DNA of 64,000 nt from the NCBI GenBank assembly GCA_025506515.1, contig CM046457.1:5180944-5244943 (forward strand), read 5' to 3'. The notes beneath the pieces are model-generated. The model was not told where the DNA came from, ran no database searches, and saw nothing but the letters and a program-made list of their open reading frames with translations. Position 1 is the stretch's first letter. Each line of letters starts with the position of its first letter. Both the position numbers and the translations under genes were made by a program. Shown one piece after another: positions 1 to 13,692 of the stretch. The DNA comes from Flaveria trinervia. Taxonomy: Eukaryota; Streptophyta; Magnoliopsida; Asterales; Asteraceae.

Positions 1-1394
1 TTTATCTTCATTCCTCCCTACTTTTATCGGGTTGGCTCAATATTTCCGGGGACTTAAAACGAAACAAATTTTGAAGTCCTCATCTATATATTATTCCTAA
101 AAACTTGGGTCTCGGACCAATTACATAAACAACATGTTTATAGTTTAACAGAAAACAACTTATGATATAAAACCACGTAATTAACTAAAACAATATCAAT
201 TGTAAAAGAGCATAATATATAATAAATAAGCAACAATAAATAAAGTAAAAAGAAAAATCAATTGTAAATATAGATTAAAATCAAATAAACAACAATAGAT
301 TAGATTTGCAATGTACAATGATTATAACAACTGAGTACGAATCAATGTTAGCTCCAATAGTTAGTAGATTAGGTGACTTATTGCAAAAGAAAATTTAAAA
401 TTGATTAACCTAAAAGAACCGTCAACAGTAAATAGTCGATGAACTTTTGATTAATCAAGTTTTGTGTGTCGGTCTTGATTAACCAAATTTTATAAGTCGA
501 CCTTGATGAACCAAGTTTGTAATTCGACCTCAATAAACCTTCAATCATTTATATTTTCTCATTTATCTCCAAAAACACAAATACTAAGACTGTAACATAT
601 ATTTTGAGCTTACAATATACATAAAAGTAGTCTTTTTTTTTCTTCAATATTGTGGACCCTTAAAAGTTGGGTGCTTAAAGCGGTTTACGAAAACACCCTG
701 CTTTATTCAAAGTAAATTTATCATAAGATGTGGACTTCTTCATTTTAACTATTACTTAATTATTAGTTTATATATATAGACCATGTTAGAATGCACGAAT
801 CATGACCAAACACCCTTGTTTAAATTATAATACAATAATAAGCTGTTAAATTAGTTTAAATGAAAAGAACTTCAAATTTGCAGCATAAAATGACAAAATA
901 AATAAATAAATAAACACATAAATAAATAGAAGGTCTCGACGGTGTTATCTGGAACTGGTTTAGATTTTCATTTTCATTAAAATATATAAGTTTTTGTTTG
1001 CTTGTAGTTGAAAATGAAATTGACGTGCGACTACTTAGTGGGCAATGAAGAATCCTTGTCACGGATAATATAAAATAACCTTTAGTTATATATAAAAATA
1101 ATAAATTGTAAATTTTTGTTGTATTAAAATATTTATAGGAGAAGTTTACGGTATAAAGTTTTACTAACGGTAAGAAGTAATCTTAACCTTTGATTTAAGT
1201 AATTAACGATATCTGAGATTTAAATAATTATCCAAGAGATTGGAGGGGTAGATTTAAAAACAGCTTACAAGTGTTAACTTTTTTCAATTTTCTTAAATTT
1301 TTTAAATGCGTATGACTTTTTTTTAAGCAACATTATTTTTTTTTAAAGTTACACCATAAAATCAATTATTTTTTTCTCTTTAGTTTGAGTATTA

Positions 1395-1428
<34 letters not shown>

Positions 1429-3759
1429 ATATATATATATATAAATCAACATTTTTCAAATATTATTTGTTGTGTGTATAACTTTCGTGAGTATTAACCA
1501 CATTATTATTAATAACTTACGCAATTATTATTTATAACATGATTAGTTTAATTTGCAAAATTATGAATATAACTTGCATAATAATAAATATAATTTACGT
1601 AATTATCTACATTATATGCATAATTATGGCGCGGATGAAATGACCTCTCTCTCAAAAGACGCATGTCATGCACTGATTAATTCGTGCGCTTCTCACAAAA
1701 ATGATAATTTGTACAGTAACAGGTCCTAATTTTTATAAAATAAAATTACTTTTATGAGGTTTATGGATCGTAAATAAAAGGCATGCACTGATTCGTAGGG
1801 GTCCATAATGCATGATAGTCGTTATAGTACGTTATGTTACATCATAACATGTCACGGTATATTGCAAAGAAAATGATGAAAGGTTGGTGTACAATAATTT
1901 CAAAGATTGAACTTTTTGTTTTTTTAACGGCAATTGAACTATTTATTAGCAGTTGAATATAAAGGTTTTGTTCGGTGATATTTTCAACTTTTATTTTTAT
2001 TATTAATTGCAATATGAGTAACACAATTATCATATATTCAAAGTCAATTTATATTTATTTTAGGCTCAGTTTAGCTTGTATATTTTTTTCATTTCGTTTA
2101 CAATCATTATTGTGAACGAGATCGAGTGCAAATCAAACGTAAATATATGATAATAATGTTATTCGAACTGTTGTAAGAAATAAATTCAAAGTTAGACATT
2201 TACTTGTCAAACTAGTAATAAGTAATAGTTTGAATTATTAAAATCAAATTTTCCTATAACTAATAAAACTTATGGTTTGATGCATAACAACAAGGCCCGG
2301 AGAGACAGATAGAAGATCAAACTCGATGAAATCAGAGAAACCATCACTCTTTTCAGGTGTTCTGATGAGATAATGAAGTTCAAAGGTTTTCGTGGCAGTA
2401 GTTAACTATTTTGAATTGAGAGAATATGAGTAAACGATACTTAAAACGAGAGAAATATGACTTTCTAATTACTAGTTTAATTTTGAATAGTTGAATACAA
2501 GAGAATTAATAATTTTTTAAATTATAGACTATGTTTATATCATTATTCTTTAATAACAACCGAACATTTATTCAATAAATATAACCTTTATTTTAGATAT
2601 ATCTTAAGAAAGGCATCTCACACAAATACATAAACACTATTCAGTAATATAAAAATGAATGCCGTTTAGACTAATACACAATAATTAATCCTAATTAATA
2701 CATTATAATGATTGTTAATTAATGCAAAAAAATTGGAATTAGTTAGAGAAGATGAAATATTGTATTATTAGAAAAGTCCAATATAAATGGTGTTATATAT
2801 CCATAATGATTGATTATGAGAGGTTGTTTATTCACTACTAATATTATTATACTTATGATTATTTACTACATATATTACATATAATACAAATATAAAAGAA
2901 AATTATGTGTGTACGTGATGATGTGTGCTGTTTTGATCGTGTACAGATTAAATTGTAACTTTGTTTTCTAACTAAAGTCTATGTATCAAAATACACAAGC
3001 GAAAAACCATTTGTCTTTCTTTCTTTCCTAGAACTTAAGTTTCTTTTAACAAACTTATAAGTGTGTGTATATATTGTCATATTTATTATCTTTCTTTCCT
3101 AAAACAAACTTACACCATCTACCATCACCACCTCCGTTCGCCGCCACCAGCACCCATCCTCCACCACCACCCACCATCTACCATCACCACCATCGTCCAG
3201 CAGCACCATATACCACCACCAGTTGATTTTAGTAATCCGCAGACGTTAAAAAAACAGACACTTTTCTTGTTGCGGATTGTAGATTTTTGGTCAACCTCTT
3301 TTTTTAGATATCTGCAGATGTGATCCGTAGATTGCAGACATTTTCCTATATAAAACAAACAACACCTTAATTTTATATCATACATAATATATACATAAAC
3401 TAGGAAGATAAACATGAAATACCAAATTTTCAGAACCAGGTCACATGGAGAACCAATCATCATGTTGGTCGACTGATCGGACCAGATTTAATAACCAGAT
3501 GACGTCATAATAATATATATGTGATATTATATATAGTTATATATATAATTCAATATAGTATTTTATTTTTGTATTTTATAGTTATAAATAAAACTCAACA
3601 CTAATCTTATGTCCAACACTTTCAATTTATTGTTCAACCGACCCATTAAACTTAATAGAATCCAAAAAGTTTTAAAAAGGTAAAAACTACCCAAAATCCA
3701 ATCTCGGCATAAAGATTGCTCATTTTATTATCATTAATATTATTATTGTTTTATTTTTA

Positions 3760-3803
<44 letters not shown>

Positions 3804-4008
3804 CTAAAACTAATAATAAACTTAAAATAGAAATGCTTTTAGAACCAAATTAGACGACAAATCGATCACTTTACTCGTAGACTTGTCGTATCGAATTTTA
3901 AGATCTGTGTGACGTCATTTAAGACAGGTAGTACCGAATTTAAGAATCCAGTGACGTCACACAATATATTTTTTTAATGGTAATTATTACCAATAAGGCA
4001 AATTTGAT
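1..4008. other. AT-rich intergenic DNA, no supported gene
   Basis: No reading frame here looks like a protein. The stretch holds AT microsatellites (about 1394-1442 and 3770-3797) and, at 3228-3366, a piece that resembles in reverse the left end of the element at 17509-18502. Short open frames such as those at 3063-3463 lie in CCA/CAC-rich simple sequence and are not supported. Confidence 0.6.
3228..3366 (-). mobile_element. Truncated copy of a Harbinger-like element
   Basis: Read on the minus strand from 3366, this stretch starts GGTGTTGTTTGTTTT and continues with AGGAAAATGT and a GGATCACATCTG block. The same order is found at the left end of the element at 17509. The outer flank reads TTAA, which fits a TTA/TAA target. 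No matching second terminus was found, so the copy is probably truncated. Confidence 0.4.
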
Positions 4009-4136
4009 TTGTAACGAGTTAAGATATTAATGCTAACAGACGTTAATTTTTTGTTAAATCTAAGGATATTTTTGTCTGTTTACTTTATAGGGATTGTTTA
4101 TGTTATTTGAGACATATAAGAGTATGTTTGTGTAAT

Positions 4137-4169
<33 letters not shown>

Positions 4170-5104
4170 GCACAGGCACAAACACACACACACTTCTTAG
4201 GTTTTGGAAATCATTTCAACACCACCACCGCTGGCCACCACCGCCGTCCACCATCCCCGCCAGCCCCCACCGTGAGTTACTAGCCCCACCAACTCACATT
4301 TTTTGCTCCCACCCCATCACATCGTCCTCATCACCATCATTTTCTTCAATTCTTTAAATGAAACAACAGAAACATAACGCCATCATCATCTAACCATCAC
4401 CACCACCATCATCATCGCATTATTACCACTGTCACACCATCCACTGCCACTTCCTCCCCATTGAACCACTGTTGTTGCCTACAAACCCTAAAATCAAGAA
4501 TGTCCAATTAGGGTGGGGGGACCGACAATATGTCTGACATTGATTGTGGTAGTGTTGTCGGATGGGTGTGGTCGAACAAAATGATGTGATGGTGGCTAGA
4601 TGGTGGTGGTTTAACATTTGACAAAATTAGGGTTTTTAATGGTAGTTGATCCCGTCTATGATGGCGTTGGTATTGACCAAGCCACCAAGGTGGTGGTGGC
4701 GACATTAGTCCCCACGTGGCTGAAATGGTGGGGGGCGGTGGATTTAGTAGTGTGGGTGATAGTATGAAACGATGCGAGAGAGACGACAATTGGTGGGTTG
4801 GGGGTTTTTGTGATGGGGTGGTGGCCAACGATGGGGCCGCATGGTGGTGGCCTAGGGTGGCACCCGATGATGGTGACCGGTAGTGGAGGTGAAATCATTA
4901 TGTCTATGAAGGAGATAAACATATATACACTGTGTATATATAGTAAATTACTAAATTACATAAACACTCCTTTTGTACATGTTAAATAACATAAACATTT
5001 CTTAAATTACATTAGTAGTTCTTATAAACAGAAAAGACAAAAATATTCTTAGGTTTAACAGAAAAGTTAACGTCTGTTAATATTAATATCTTAACTCGTT
5101 ACAA
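4009..5104. mobile_element. Element with long imperfect inverted repeats and GC-rich centre
   Basis: The two ends are inverted copies over at least 100 bases. Both start TTGTAACGAGTTAAG, followed by ATATTAAT, AACAGACGTTAA and a TATTTTTGTCT block (left arm about 4009-4140, right arm about 4960-5104). The centre (about 4200-4900) is rich in CCACCACC on one side and GGTGGTGG on the other. Long arms suggest a Mutator-like or foldback element. I found no clear target duplication, and the open frames inside look like simple-sequence artefacts. Confidence 0.5.
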
Positions 5105-8100
5105 TATATAAATACAATACCTCAACATGTTATAAAAACACTTAATACTTAAACATGTTATTTTCAACAAACCACAGAAAGAATTCGTGTAATTAACTCT
5201 TAACTTTTATATAGTTGACTATTTCTTATTATGAAATTTATAAAGTACAAACTAAAAGGTATAACATTTTCTTAAAATAATATAATCCGAATTTCCGTAC
5301 ATCCATTAGTCAAAGTAGTAGTTGGAACCTAGTGTGGCACATGACTATGACGCATCCTCTTACGTTTTACGCGTTTTATTCTTTTACGCATACGTTTTCT
5401 TGCTTGATATTTGTAATTCTTTACCCCTTTTGAAAATAAAACAAACTAGTATTAATACATTCGTGTTGTGACGGGTATGTAAAAATTTATCAAGTAACAC
5501 TAAAGACACACTACCGACAGTAACCACCAACTGCGAAAAAACTCGTATTGAAAAGGAAATATAAAACAAAAAATTTTAAAACCGAATAAAAAATAGACAT
5601 AAACAAGTTGAACCACACAGCTAAAACGTAAAACATATAAAACAATAAGTCAATCTAGGACCAGCGCGTTGCAACAGGGTCGACAAACGTAAGGGTGTTC
5701 AAAAATATCTGAAATTTTGGATAATGGATTTCACTATCCGAATCCGAAATTTTGGATTCGGATTTCCGAATTCAAAAATAAAATTATATTATTTAATAAA
5801 ATTTTATAAATATTTAATAATTTTTATTAAAATTTTTACGGATATCTGAAGTTTTTATCAGAATATCTGGAATATCTGAAAATATCCGAAAACTCGAAAA
5901 GTATCATGGGCCAAAGTTGAAACTAAAAAAATATTGGAGCTAAATTGTAAAAGATGTGAAAACGTCATAATTCGTAAAATTTCGAACGAAATGTAAAACA
6001 AAAAATTTACAAAATATGAAAAGTATAGGAGGACAATGTTGAAAATAAAAAATGTTATATAAATTTTAAAATATATGAAAGTATAGGGTTAATATAAAAA
6101 AGTTCAATGTTAAAAGAAAAAAAGACAAAAGATGAGCACAACCCACCGAAGCACATATACACCCATAATACATACTAAAGTTGATAATTAGTATATATAC
6201 TAGTATTACGCTCTCATGTTGCGGAGGAGCGTAAAATCGTGGCAAATATTAATAATGTTACATTGTCGTCAGCGACCATTAGCACCGAAAAAATTCGTTT
6301 TAAAAAATTTAATACAATAGAAAAATAATAAAATCAAACGAAAAGTAACGTAGAAACGTAATACATTAAAGATAATAACTTAGTCAATCTAGGACCCGCA
6401 CGTCGCGACGGGGCCGTTAAACGGAGAAAATAAATATAACAACGTTGAACCACACACACATGTTACAATGAGTTAACTATCAAAATTTAGACCGAAATAT
6501 AAAATGAAAATTTTATAAAAACTAAATGTATAGGAACCAAAGCTGAAAGTGAAAAATTATAAGAGTTAAGTTGTAAATGATATAAAAATATTAGGATTAA
6601 AATAAAAGGTTAAAAGAAGAAAACAAAAGACGTGTACAAGTTTTGATGATTAAAGTAAAATAATATACGCAAACATGAGTTGGTAATTAGTATACATTAA
6701 ATTAAAATTTTAATATAACTAGCTTGGGTTAATTACATATCTGATCGTCAAAGTCAAGAGTTACAACTTTTACGGATGGATTTTAACTAAAATTTAAATT
6801 TATACGCACGTAAAAATAAAGACATTAAAATATAGTATATTTGTAATTAAAATATATAATTTAAACGTAATTTATATTTATCATTAAACTTTTATATGTG
6901 ATATATTTATAATTATCTCACATTGGTCATGTGTTCGTACAACTAAATGATAAAAACAATAGCTTAGAAAGATATGTTAAATAAGGATTGTTATAAAAGT
7001 ATATTCAGAACTTTAAAAAGTGTAATGTTTTCATAATAATGTAACTTATTTGATGACATGAAAACACGAAGAAATATGTGTGCAACAGTGCAAGCATGAA
7101 CCCTTAGCCCAACCCCTTCTTCTTCTGTATTCTTCACTAGTTTATTATGGCCATCATCACAATTTGATTTTGTAAGAAACAACATAAGGTTTAAAATGAC
7201 AAGGAATTAATTGTTTCTAAGTGAATAGAAAAATAATATAACTAATTGAATCAACTAAAGTCATCAATGAATGAAATAAAATAGCGAAAACTAAAGTGTG
7301 AAATATTGAAAGATGGTCATCGTAATGAAAAATATATAGAAGTAAAGTGCTATGTGACAGAGAAGTATCAAAAGAATCTACTAGATTTTCAACTATTACA
7401 ATTGCTCGTTGAAAGCATTATTAAAAGAAATACTAGATAAAACTAAATCTGATGGATGATCAAGCAAAGAATGTTATAGTGTAGGAGACCGAAGTGGTAG
7501 TAGAGAGTGAGTAAAACCTAATATTTGAGGAAACAAAGACTAGAAGATTATTAATAAAAAGTTGAATCATTGGTAAAAGATTTTTAATAAGACCCAGAAC
7601 GTGAAATAAATTTATAAGTATTTATGGGATAAAATAAGTATTAAACCAACCTGATCCGATCTGACTCGAACTGGACTGAAAAAATTATATATTATATTGG
7701 GATAGCCAAAATAACCCTAAATATTCTGTCCCTCATGAAAAAAAAAATTCTGAATCCGCTACCGGATAGAACCGAGGTTAAAACCTGATCTGACAACATG
7801 ATTCGGTTTCAACCTGGTAGTTCCTCAACTTGCTTCAGACCTGATACAACCTGCAGGGTTCAAACCCGATTACCCCTTCGAATCGCCAACTCGGTTTCAA
7901 CCCGGGTTCTCCCCAACCCGACCCGGTACAAACATAGGTTGTTCTACCATTTTACCCTCTTGAAATCAGGGTGGACCCGACCTGAAACCTGACCAAACCC
8001 AGTTTGGATCTCCTTGGCTACAAGCCAACACAAATTGAATCCGATCCAGTTTTAAAATTGAACCCGGTTTGTGCACCTCTAGGTCATACTAAGCTCAAGA

Positions 8101-9894
8101 AACGGAGTAAAGCATGCTATTGGGCCAACAAATTAAGCTGTTAGCCCAAAAGAAGGAAACTATGAGGGTCCATCTAAGACGTGAGGTTTCTTCTCATTAG
8201 CACATTTAAGAATTAAGACAAGCTTACTAGAGAGTTGTGACAAGCTTGATCCGAATAAAGCTATTTTGCGATTTCATCTATAATCAAGGTAATTTGGGTT
8301 TGATAATTTAAACTATTACTCATTGACCGATAATATAATTTGGTTAGTGACACTTGCAATTTTCACATTTGATGTCATTGTCGGTTATTACAAAACAATA
8401 GAATTACAACGTCTCTCAAGTTCTAGCACGCATCATCATCATCTCACAACCGTTAACATTTTTTTTCCACACGAACTATTTCACAAGGAACTTGTTACTA
8501 GAGTAGTGAGAGGACTTAAGAGAACAATTCATAGAAGAAGTTTTGACTAACACAAAAGTAGCTCTTAGATAATACCTTTAATGCAACATACACAGGATGC
8601 TTAAAGTTTAATGTTTTTAGAAGTATTACTAAAAAATAAAGATTAAGTTTCAACGCTTAAACTCTTGATGTTTTTCTTTTCAAGTTTTTGGCTCAAGACT
8701 AGCTTATACTTATACTAACACGATGTAAGTGGGACATATGTCATCATGTTATTGGATAACCTTCTAATCTGTAAAAAAACCAGTGTTCATTTTATAGGTT
8801 TGGTTCGGTCAAATAAACAAATAGTGATCTTCTCGTTTTATTGCTAGATAAATTTGAGTCACATAATTCTATATAATTTTTAGAACAACAATTCATAATC
8901 TACTCTTAATTTTACTTCGTAATCCACTGGTAAACCATTCACCTATAGAAAAAAAAATATGTATCACATATCATGATAAAATTAGACTCATTGTATTTAG
9001 CTAGTCTTATGTTAATATATTGACATTTGGATATGGCTTAATTAAATGAAGGCACTCAATGTGTCATGGCTTTAAATTTTATTTCAATACCACATTAATT
9101 GTTCTTTAATTTATGGGTCAAAGTCAAGCATAAAATGCCTCATTCAAACAAAAGCTTAATCTTAGAGTTAGTATTTGTATTTTGTTTTTTTTAAATCAAA
9201 CTTTTACGATACGATGAATGAAACTAGTGGTCGAATCCTATTTGAGGTGTAACAGTTGAGACAAAGTCGTTGACTTTTTAAGCGCCATTAAATTTTGATA
9301 CATCTCATTTTATTTCAGATCTTGAAAGGTAATTTTAGGTTCGTTTTGTGATGTCACTCTTAAAACCTATCAATAATTTTAAGGTTATTATTGTGATATG
9401 TTGTTTTATAATTGAGTGATGTATGATACAATTATTATCATAGAATGTTTCATAGATTCATAGTTAGGAATCATAGAGAACCGAATTCATATGTTGTCAT
9501 TCTTTTTATCTTTTCTCGATATGTGTATTTTGTTCTATTGCAGATCTTGGAAGGCATCATTACGTTAGGGATATACTAATCTTCTCTGTATTGTTTCAAT
9601 TTTATTGGATGTCCCTGAACGGATAATAGACATCATAATTGATCAATGATACAAGATTGGTTGTAATGTTCTTTGCCACACGTAGTGTCACTTTCGACTT
9701 AAATCTTATTTTTTAAAATTGAATTGAGTAAAAATGTCATTGTACATTCCTACCGATAACTATGGGATAGTTTGAGATGTTCTAACTACTTATGGTCAAT
9801 TAATCATATTTTAGAAAATATTCATCTCAAACAGACATCCATTAAAAAACAGTTAACTCATACACTCTCGAATTTTATTATACTTTTTGTGTCA
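5105..9894. other. AT-rich intergenic DNA with possible Helitron ends
   Basis: No gene is supported. Two related blocks (about 5530-5700 and 6360-6460) share TCAATCTAGGACC followed by a GC-rich imperfect palindrome. Read on the minus strand each ends with a hairpin and then CTAG (at 5655-5658 and 6389-6392), as Helitron 3' ends do. A stretch rich in ACCTGATCCGA-like and CCCGGTT-like words lies at 7640-8080. The short open frame at 8323-8550 has no recognisable family. Confidence 0.45.
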
Positions 9895-10068
9895 AATTTC
9901 CTACAGACCTTTCGGTAAGCGGACGTACTTGGATACTACGTTTCTAGCTGCAACTACGTATGACAACAACAAAATTCTCCCGATTGCCTTTGGAGTAGGC
10001 AAAAACACACATGTAGTTGTCGTAAATGGAATTACCTGGTTAAACACGTGTTGGTCCTAACTTCTAAA
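9895..10068 (+). pseudogene. MULE-type transposase fragment
   Basis: One frame from about 9895 gives a run containing FGKRTYLDTTFLAAT, then YDNNKILPIAFGVG, before ending in a stop near 10062. This resembles the part of Mutator-like (MULE/FAR1-related) transposases that reads like TFLAAT followed by ILPIAFG. No long frame continues on either side, and the flanks contain many stops, so this is a relic. No terminal inverted repeats were recognised around it. Confidence 0.45.
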
Positions 10069-12600
10069 GATAGAAACTATATATAGGACAAACAATGTGT
10101 CGTTGCGTGAATACACTTTTGTTTAAGAACACACCATTGCTTTTAATGGTTATATAATTTTATAGATAATAAATCCTACAACCTCAACACTAGGGTGCAA
10201 AATCCGATAGGAAGAACAACAATTGCCAAACCTAATCATAGTGTGTGAAATCCTAAACTTAAGCTTGTTAATTTGTACCTAGCCAATAAACTTTTTGTTG
10301 GTATATAAAACGCAAAACAAAACCTTGTTTAAGTCGGTAAGTAAACTAGTGAATTAGCCCAGCGTGTCATGGAGGTTTTTTCACCTAAAATCTTATGTTA
10401 TGACGGATTGACTTTGAATAAGATTTAAACTGAAACATAGGACGTCACAATTATAAAAATAAATTAATAAACTAAAATAACTTGATACTAAAATAGGTAA
10501 ATATTAGTAAAAAAGCAAAAAATAAATATTAGAAAACTTATATAAAACAGGAATAAAAAAATTAAAGGAAACAAACAAAATATGAAAAATAAGAAAACAA
10601 AGCTGAAATCTAAAACTAAAATAATAAACTCCTGGTTAAATAAACTATAAAATTAAAAGAATAAATAAGGGAAAAATAAACAAACAAAAATAAATTATTA
10701 GGGGGTGCCCAACTTCGAATGGGAACTACGTTATTCATCGCGCTCAGTTTACATCTCCATCGCCTTTTGTCTTGTGATTTACTTGAACCGACTCGTATTG
10801 AGACACAACTTAAAATCAAGAAAATAAAAGAAAAAAAAATCTGTCGTGATTGACTACGACTTGTCACTTGATAAACAATAAATCTCCTCATAATAAAATG
10901 GTTGATGTTTAATTTAGCATTAGATCATATGTTCAAATTTTTAGGCCCAAGTATGTCAATTGAACAACCAAGGTGAGGGAAATCTATGATCAACCAAAAT
11001 AGCATTTGTTTGTTTTCAAAATATTTGACCATTTTTCGATAAATCAAATCATTTTATCACTTTAAAATTTATGTAGTCAATTTTTGCACAACTCTTGACA
11101 TCGTAGGTATCGTTGAAGTTTACTAGAGTTTTTGGACTTGTGTCATATATATAAATTATCTATGGTGGGTGGATAATTTACGTACGGTTGATCCGTAGCT
11201 TAGATATGTTTGCTATTATCAAGTTTTGAATTTTTACTTTGAAAAATTGACACACGATTCGACTCTGGTAGTATGATATTGATTGTTAATATTTTAAAAT
11301 TCTAAATAAACAATTTTTTTTAACCTTCCAATACAAATTTTAATGACAATCAAGATGTAATCAAACTAATGTATTGTCGAACACATAAGTGGCTTGGCTT
11401 TTACACATGCTAGAATTCATATTTTAAAGGATAATGAAATCAAATAATATTCTTTATTACATAAACAAGAGGCGCTTTAGAACCTAGTTGTTTTTTAATA
11501 AAATGTTTCACAATAATGAATATTAATAAAATAAAAAAACAGTTAAATCAAACTTAAAATAAGTATAAATTAAGTGTGAATGTATGATAATTATACTACA
11601 AGGACCGTTGTTAGTAATAAAAATAAAAGTTGGGACTATTACCGGCCAAATTAATAGTATGGATTATTATCGGCTAATAAGTAATAGTTTGGTTATTAAA
11701 ATCCAATTCGCCTTATTTAAATTATGATTATATTTGTTATGAGTTCATATAAATTAATTTAGATTACATAATTAAAAAACAGTTCATAAAGTAATACTAC
11801 TAGAACTATTGTTAGTAATAAAAATAAAACGGTTGTAACTTTTGTTGAAAAATACCACCACTTAAAATAAATTTCAAAAAGTACTTTGTAGCCATAAATA
11901 TAGAAATAAAGCCAGGAAGATGCACACATTTGTGAACTTCATTACGCACATTGCCACGATTAATGTGGTTAACTACATAAAACAAAAGTATGAGGTTTCA
12001 TGCTACTAAATTCTGGGATCGAAAAATACATAGTATTAAACTACATCACGATATAGATGTTCTGTGGTCAATATCAGTCTAATTATTCATAGTACCAACA
12101 CGTTACCGACAATCATCCCCTACGATAAAAAAAATACCCTATTTTGAATACAATTTTGTTTCAAAAAAATATTAACGAACGAAAGTTATTAACGAAAAAA
12201 CTCCAACTTGTCAAAAACTTAACAAGTTAAAAACATATATATTATATATAGTAAGGTGGGGCTGGTTCAAACATTTGAATCAAAGTGCTTATTATAAACA
12301 TTGATGAGAGGTATTTTGAAGAAGAAAAAAAAACATAATGATTGGTAGCATATGAAACTTTTAGTATGATAGTTTAAAATTTTATATATATAACGAGTTC
12401 GCATACTTAAAAAATTAGTTTCACCCATCATCCCCTCTATAAAAATATTCAAGCTTCGCCAATAAAAACGTGTTACGCTGGTTTAGTTCTAGTTATCGCC
12501 AATTTGTAGGAGAAACCGAAAATGAAAATCCTTAAGAGGCTTATGGATAATGGCCACAAATCCAGCGGCAACTAGCGACTGAGGCCCCATGTGTTTGAAC
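10069..12600. other. AT-rich intergenic DNA, no gene seen
   Basis: The stretch contains only short open frames with no recognisable motif. It ends in the region upstream of the receptor kinase, where composition becomes more balanced from about 12580. Confidence 0.5.
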
Positions 12601-13025
12601 CAACACAACCATCAATCAAAATTAGTTGCGGGTTCCACATTTACCACACTTTTATCCATCTTTTATTTGTGTATACTCACAGCCTGTAAAGAGCTGTTCA
12701 CTTCTAAAAGCCCCTCAGCTTTCAACAGTGTTTTCATGGTGTTCACACCATTCTACTCATCTTCCACTCAATGAGGTAAAAAAAACTACTCATAAATCAA
12801 CCTATTTTCCCCCAAATTTCATCTGTTATGTTTCAAAACCCTACTCACAACTTCAACACAATCTTATATTTGTTGTTCAAACATTGTTCATACTTTGAGT
12901 AGATCTCTGTGTTCTTGACATTTTCATTGGAGTTGAACTGCTGCTTCTTGAAATCTTTGAACCTTTTTTTGGCTCAATCTTTGATCTTTGAGCTTGATTT
13001 TTCCACTAATTGGGGGTTTAAGGTT

Positions 13026-13692
13026 ATGATGTTCAAGAATATGAGTTTCTTGAAGTGGGTTGCTTGAAGTCTTGAACTTTAACTTCATTTGTCAACAATT
13101 TGGGGATTGAAGCATTCGTATTTTTTAAATGTGAGTTTCTTGAAGTGGGCTACTTGAGTACTTGCTGTTTAGTCATTTTTATAATAGTTTAATCAAGTTG
13201 GAATTTTTCAAGTTCAAATTATGATCAGTATATCAGTTTCTTGAAGTTGGGTTTCTTATGTCCTTATTGTCAAGATTGAATCTTTAAGTTCAAATTATCA
13301 TCCATTAGGGGATTCAAGCATACAGGCCTTGCAGCAAATCAGTTTCTTGAAGTTGGGTTTCTTATGTCCTTATTGTCAAGATTGAATCTTTAAGTTCAAA
13401 TTATCATCCATTAGGGGATTCAAGCATACAGGCCTTGCAGCAAATCAGTTTCTTGAAGTTGGGTATCATAGGTTCTTACTGTTGAATCCTTTTACTAGGC
13501 TTTCATTGTGTCAAAATTGAATCTTGAAGCTCAAATTATCATCAATTAGGCGATTTGATCGGTTTCTTGAAGTTGGATTTTCTATTTTCTTACTGTCAAA
13601 ACCCTTTGATAGCCATTCAATTGTGTCAAGATTGAATCTTGAAGTCCAAATTATCATCAATTAGTGGATTAAAGCTATCATCTTTTCAAGAA
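13026..13692 (+). promoter_or_regulatory. Repetitive leader of the receptor kinase with several upstream reading frames
   Basis: The bases just before the start codon consist of degenerate copies of one unit whose core reads GTTTCTTGAAGT(T)GGG. Cores begin near 13041, 13129, 13233, 13339, 13445 and 13559, and the seventh is the true start at 13693. Copies at 13233 and 13339 are essentially identical with a 106-base period. The first copy keeps ATG and reads as a 13-codon frame (13026-13067) ending with SFLKWVA, mirroring the main protein's SFLKWAT. The second gives an ATG directly followed by TGA (13129-13134). Further short frames start at 13258 and 13364. Whether all of this stays in the mature messenger depends on splicing that cannot be seen here. 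Confidence 0.6.

Noticed and set aside
4432..4989. Proline/histidine-rich frames as genes
   Set aside because: Low-complexity CCA/GGT-rich sequence inside an inverted-repeat element, with no conserved motif.
8323..8550. 75-codon open frame with a hydrophobic start
   Set aside because: No family features and the surrounding sequence is AT-rich non-coding DNA; could not be supported.
12589..12898. Open frames just upstream of the receptor kinase
   Set aside because: They overlap each other, have no recognisable domain and lie in the probable promoter or leader.
13639..13692. In-frame extension upstream of the kinase start
   Set aside because: It has no ATG, belongs to the tandem leader unit, and the ATG at 13693 opens a good signal peptide.
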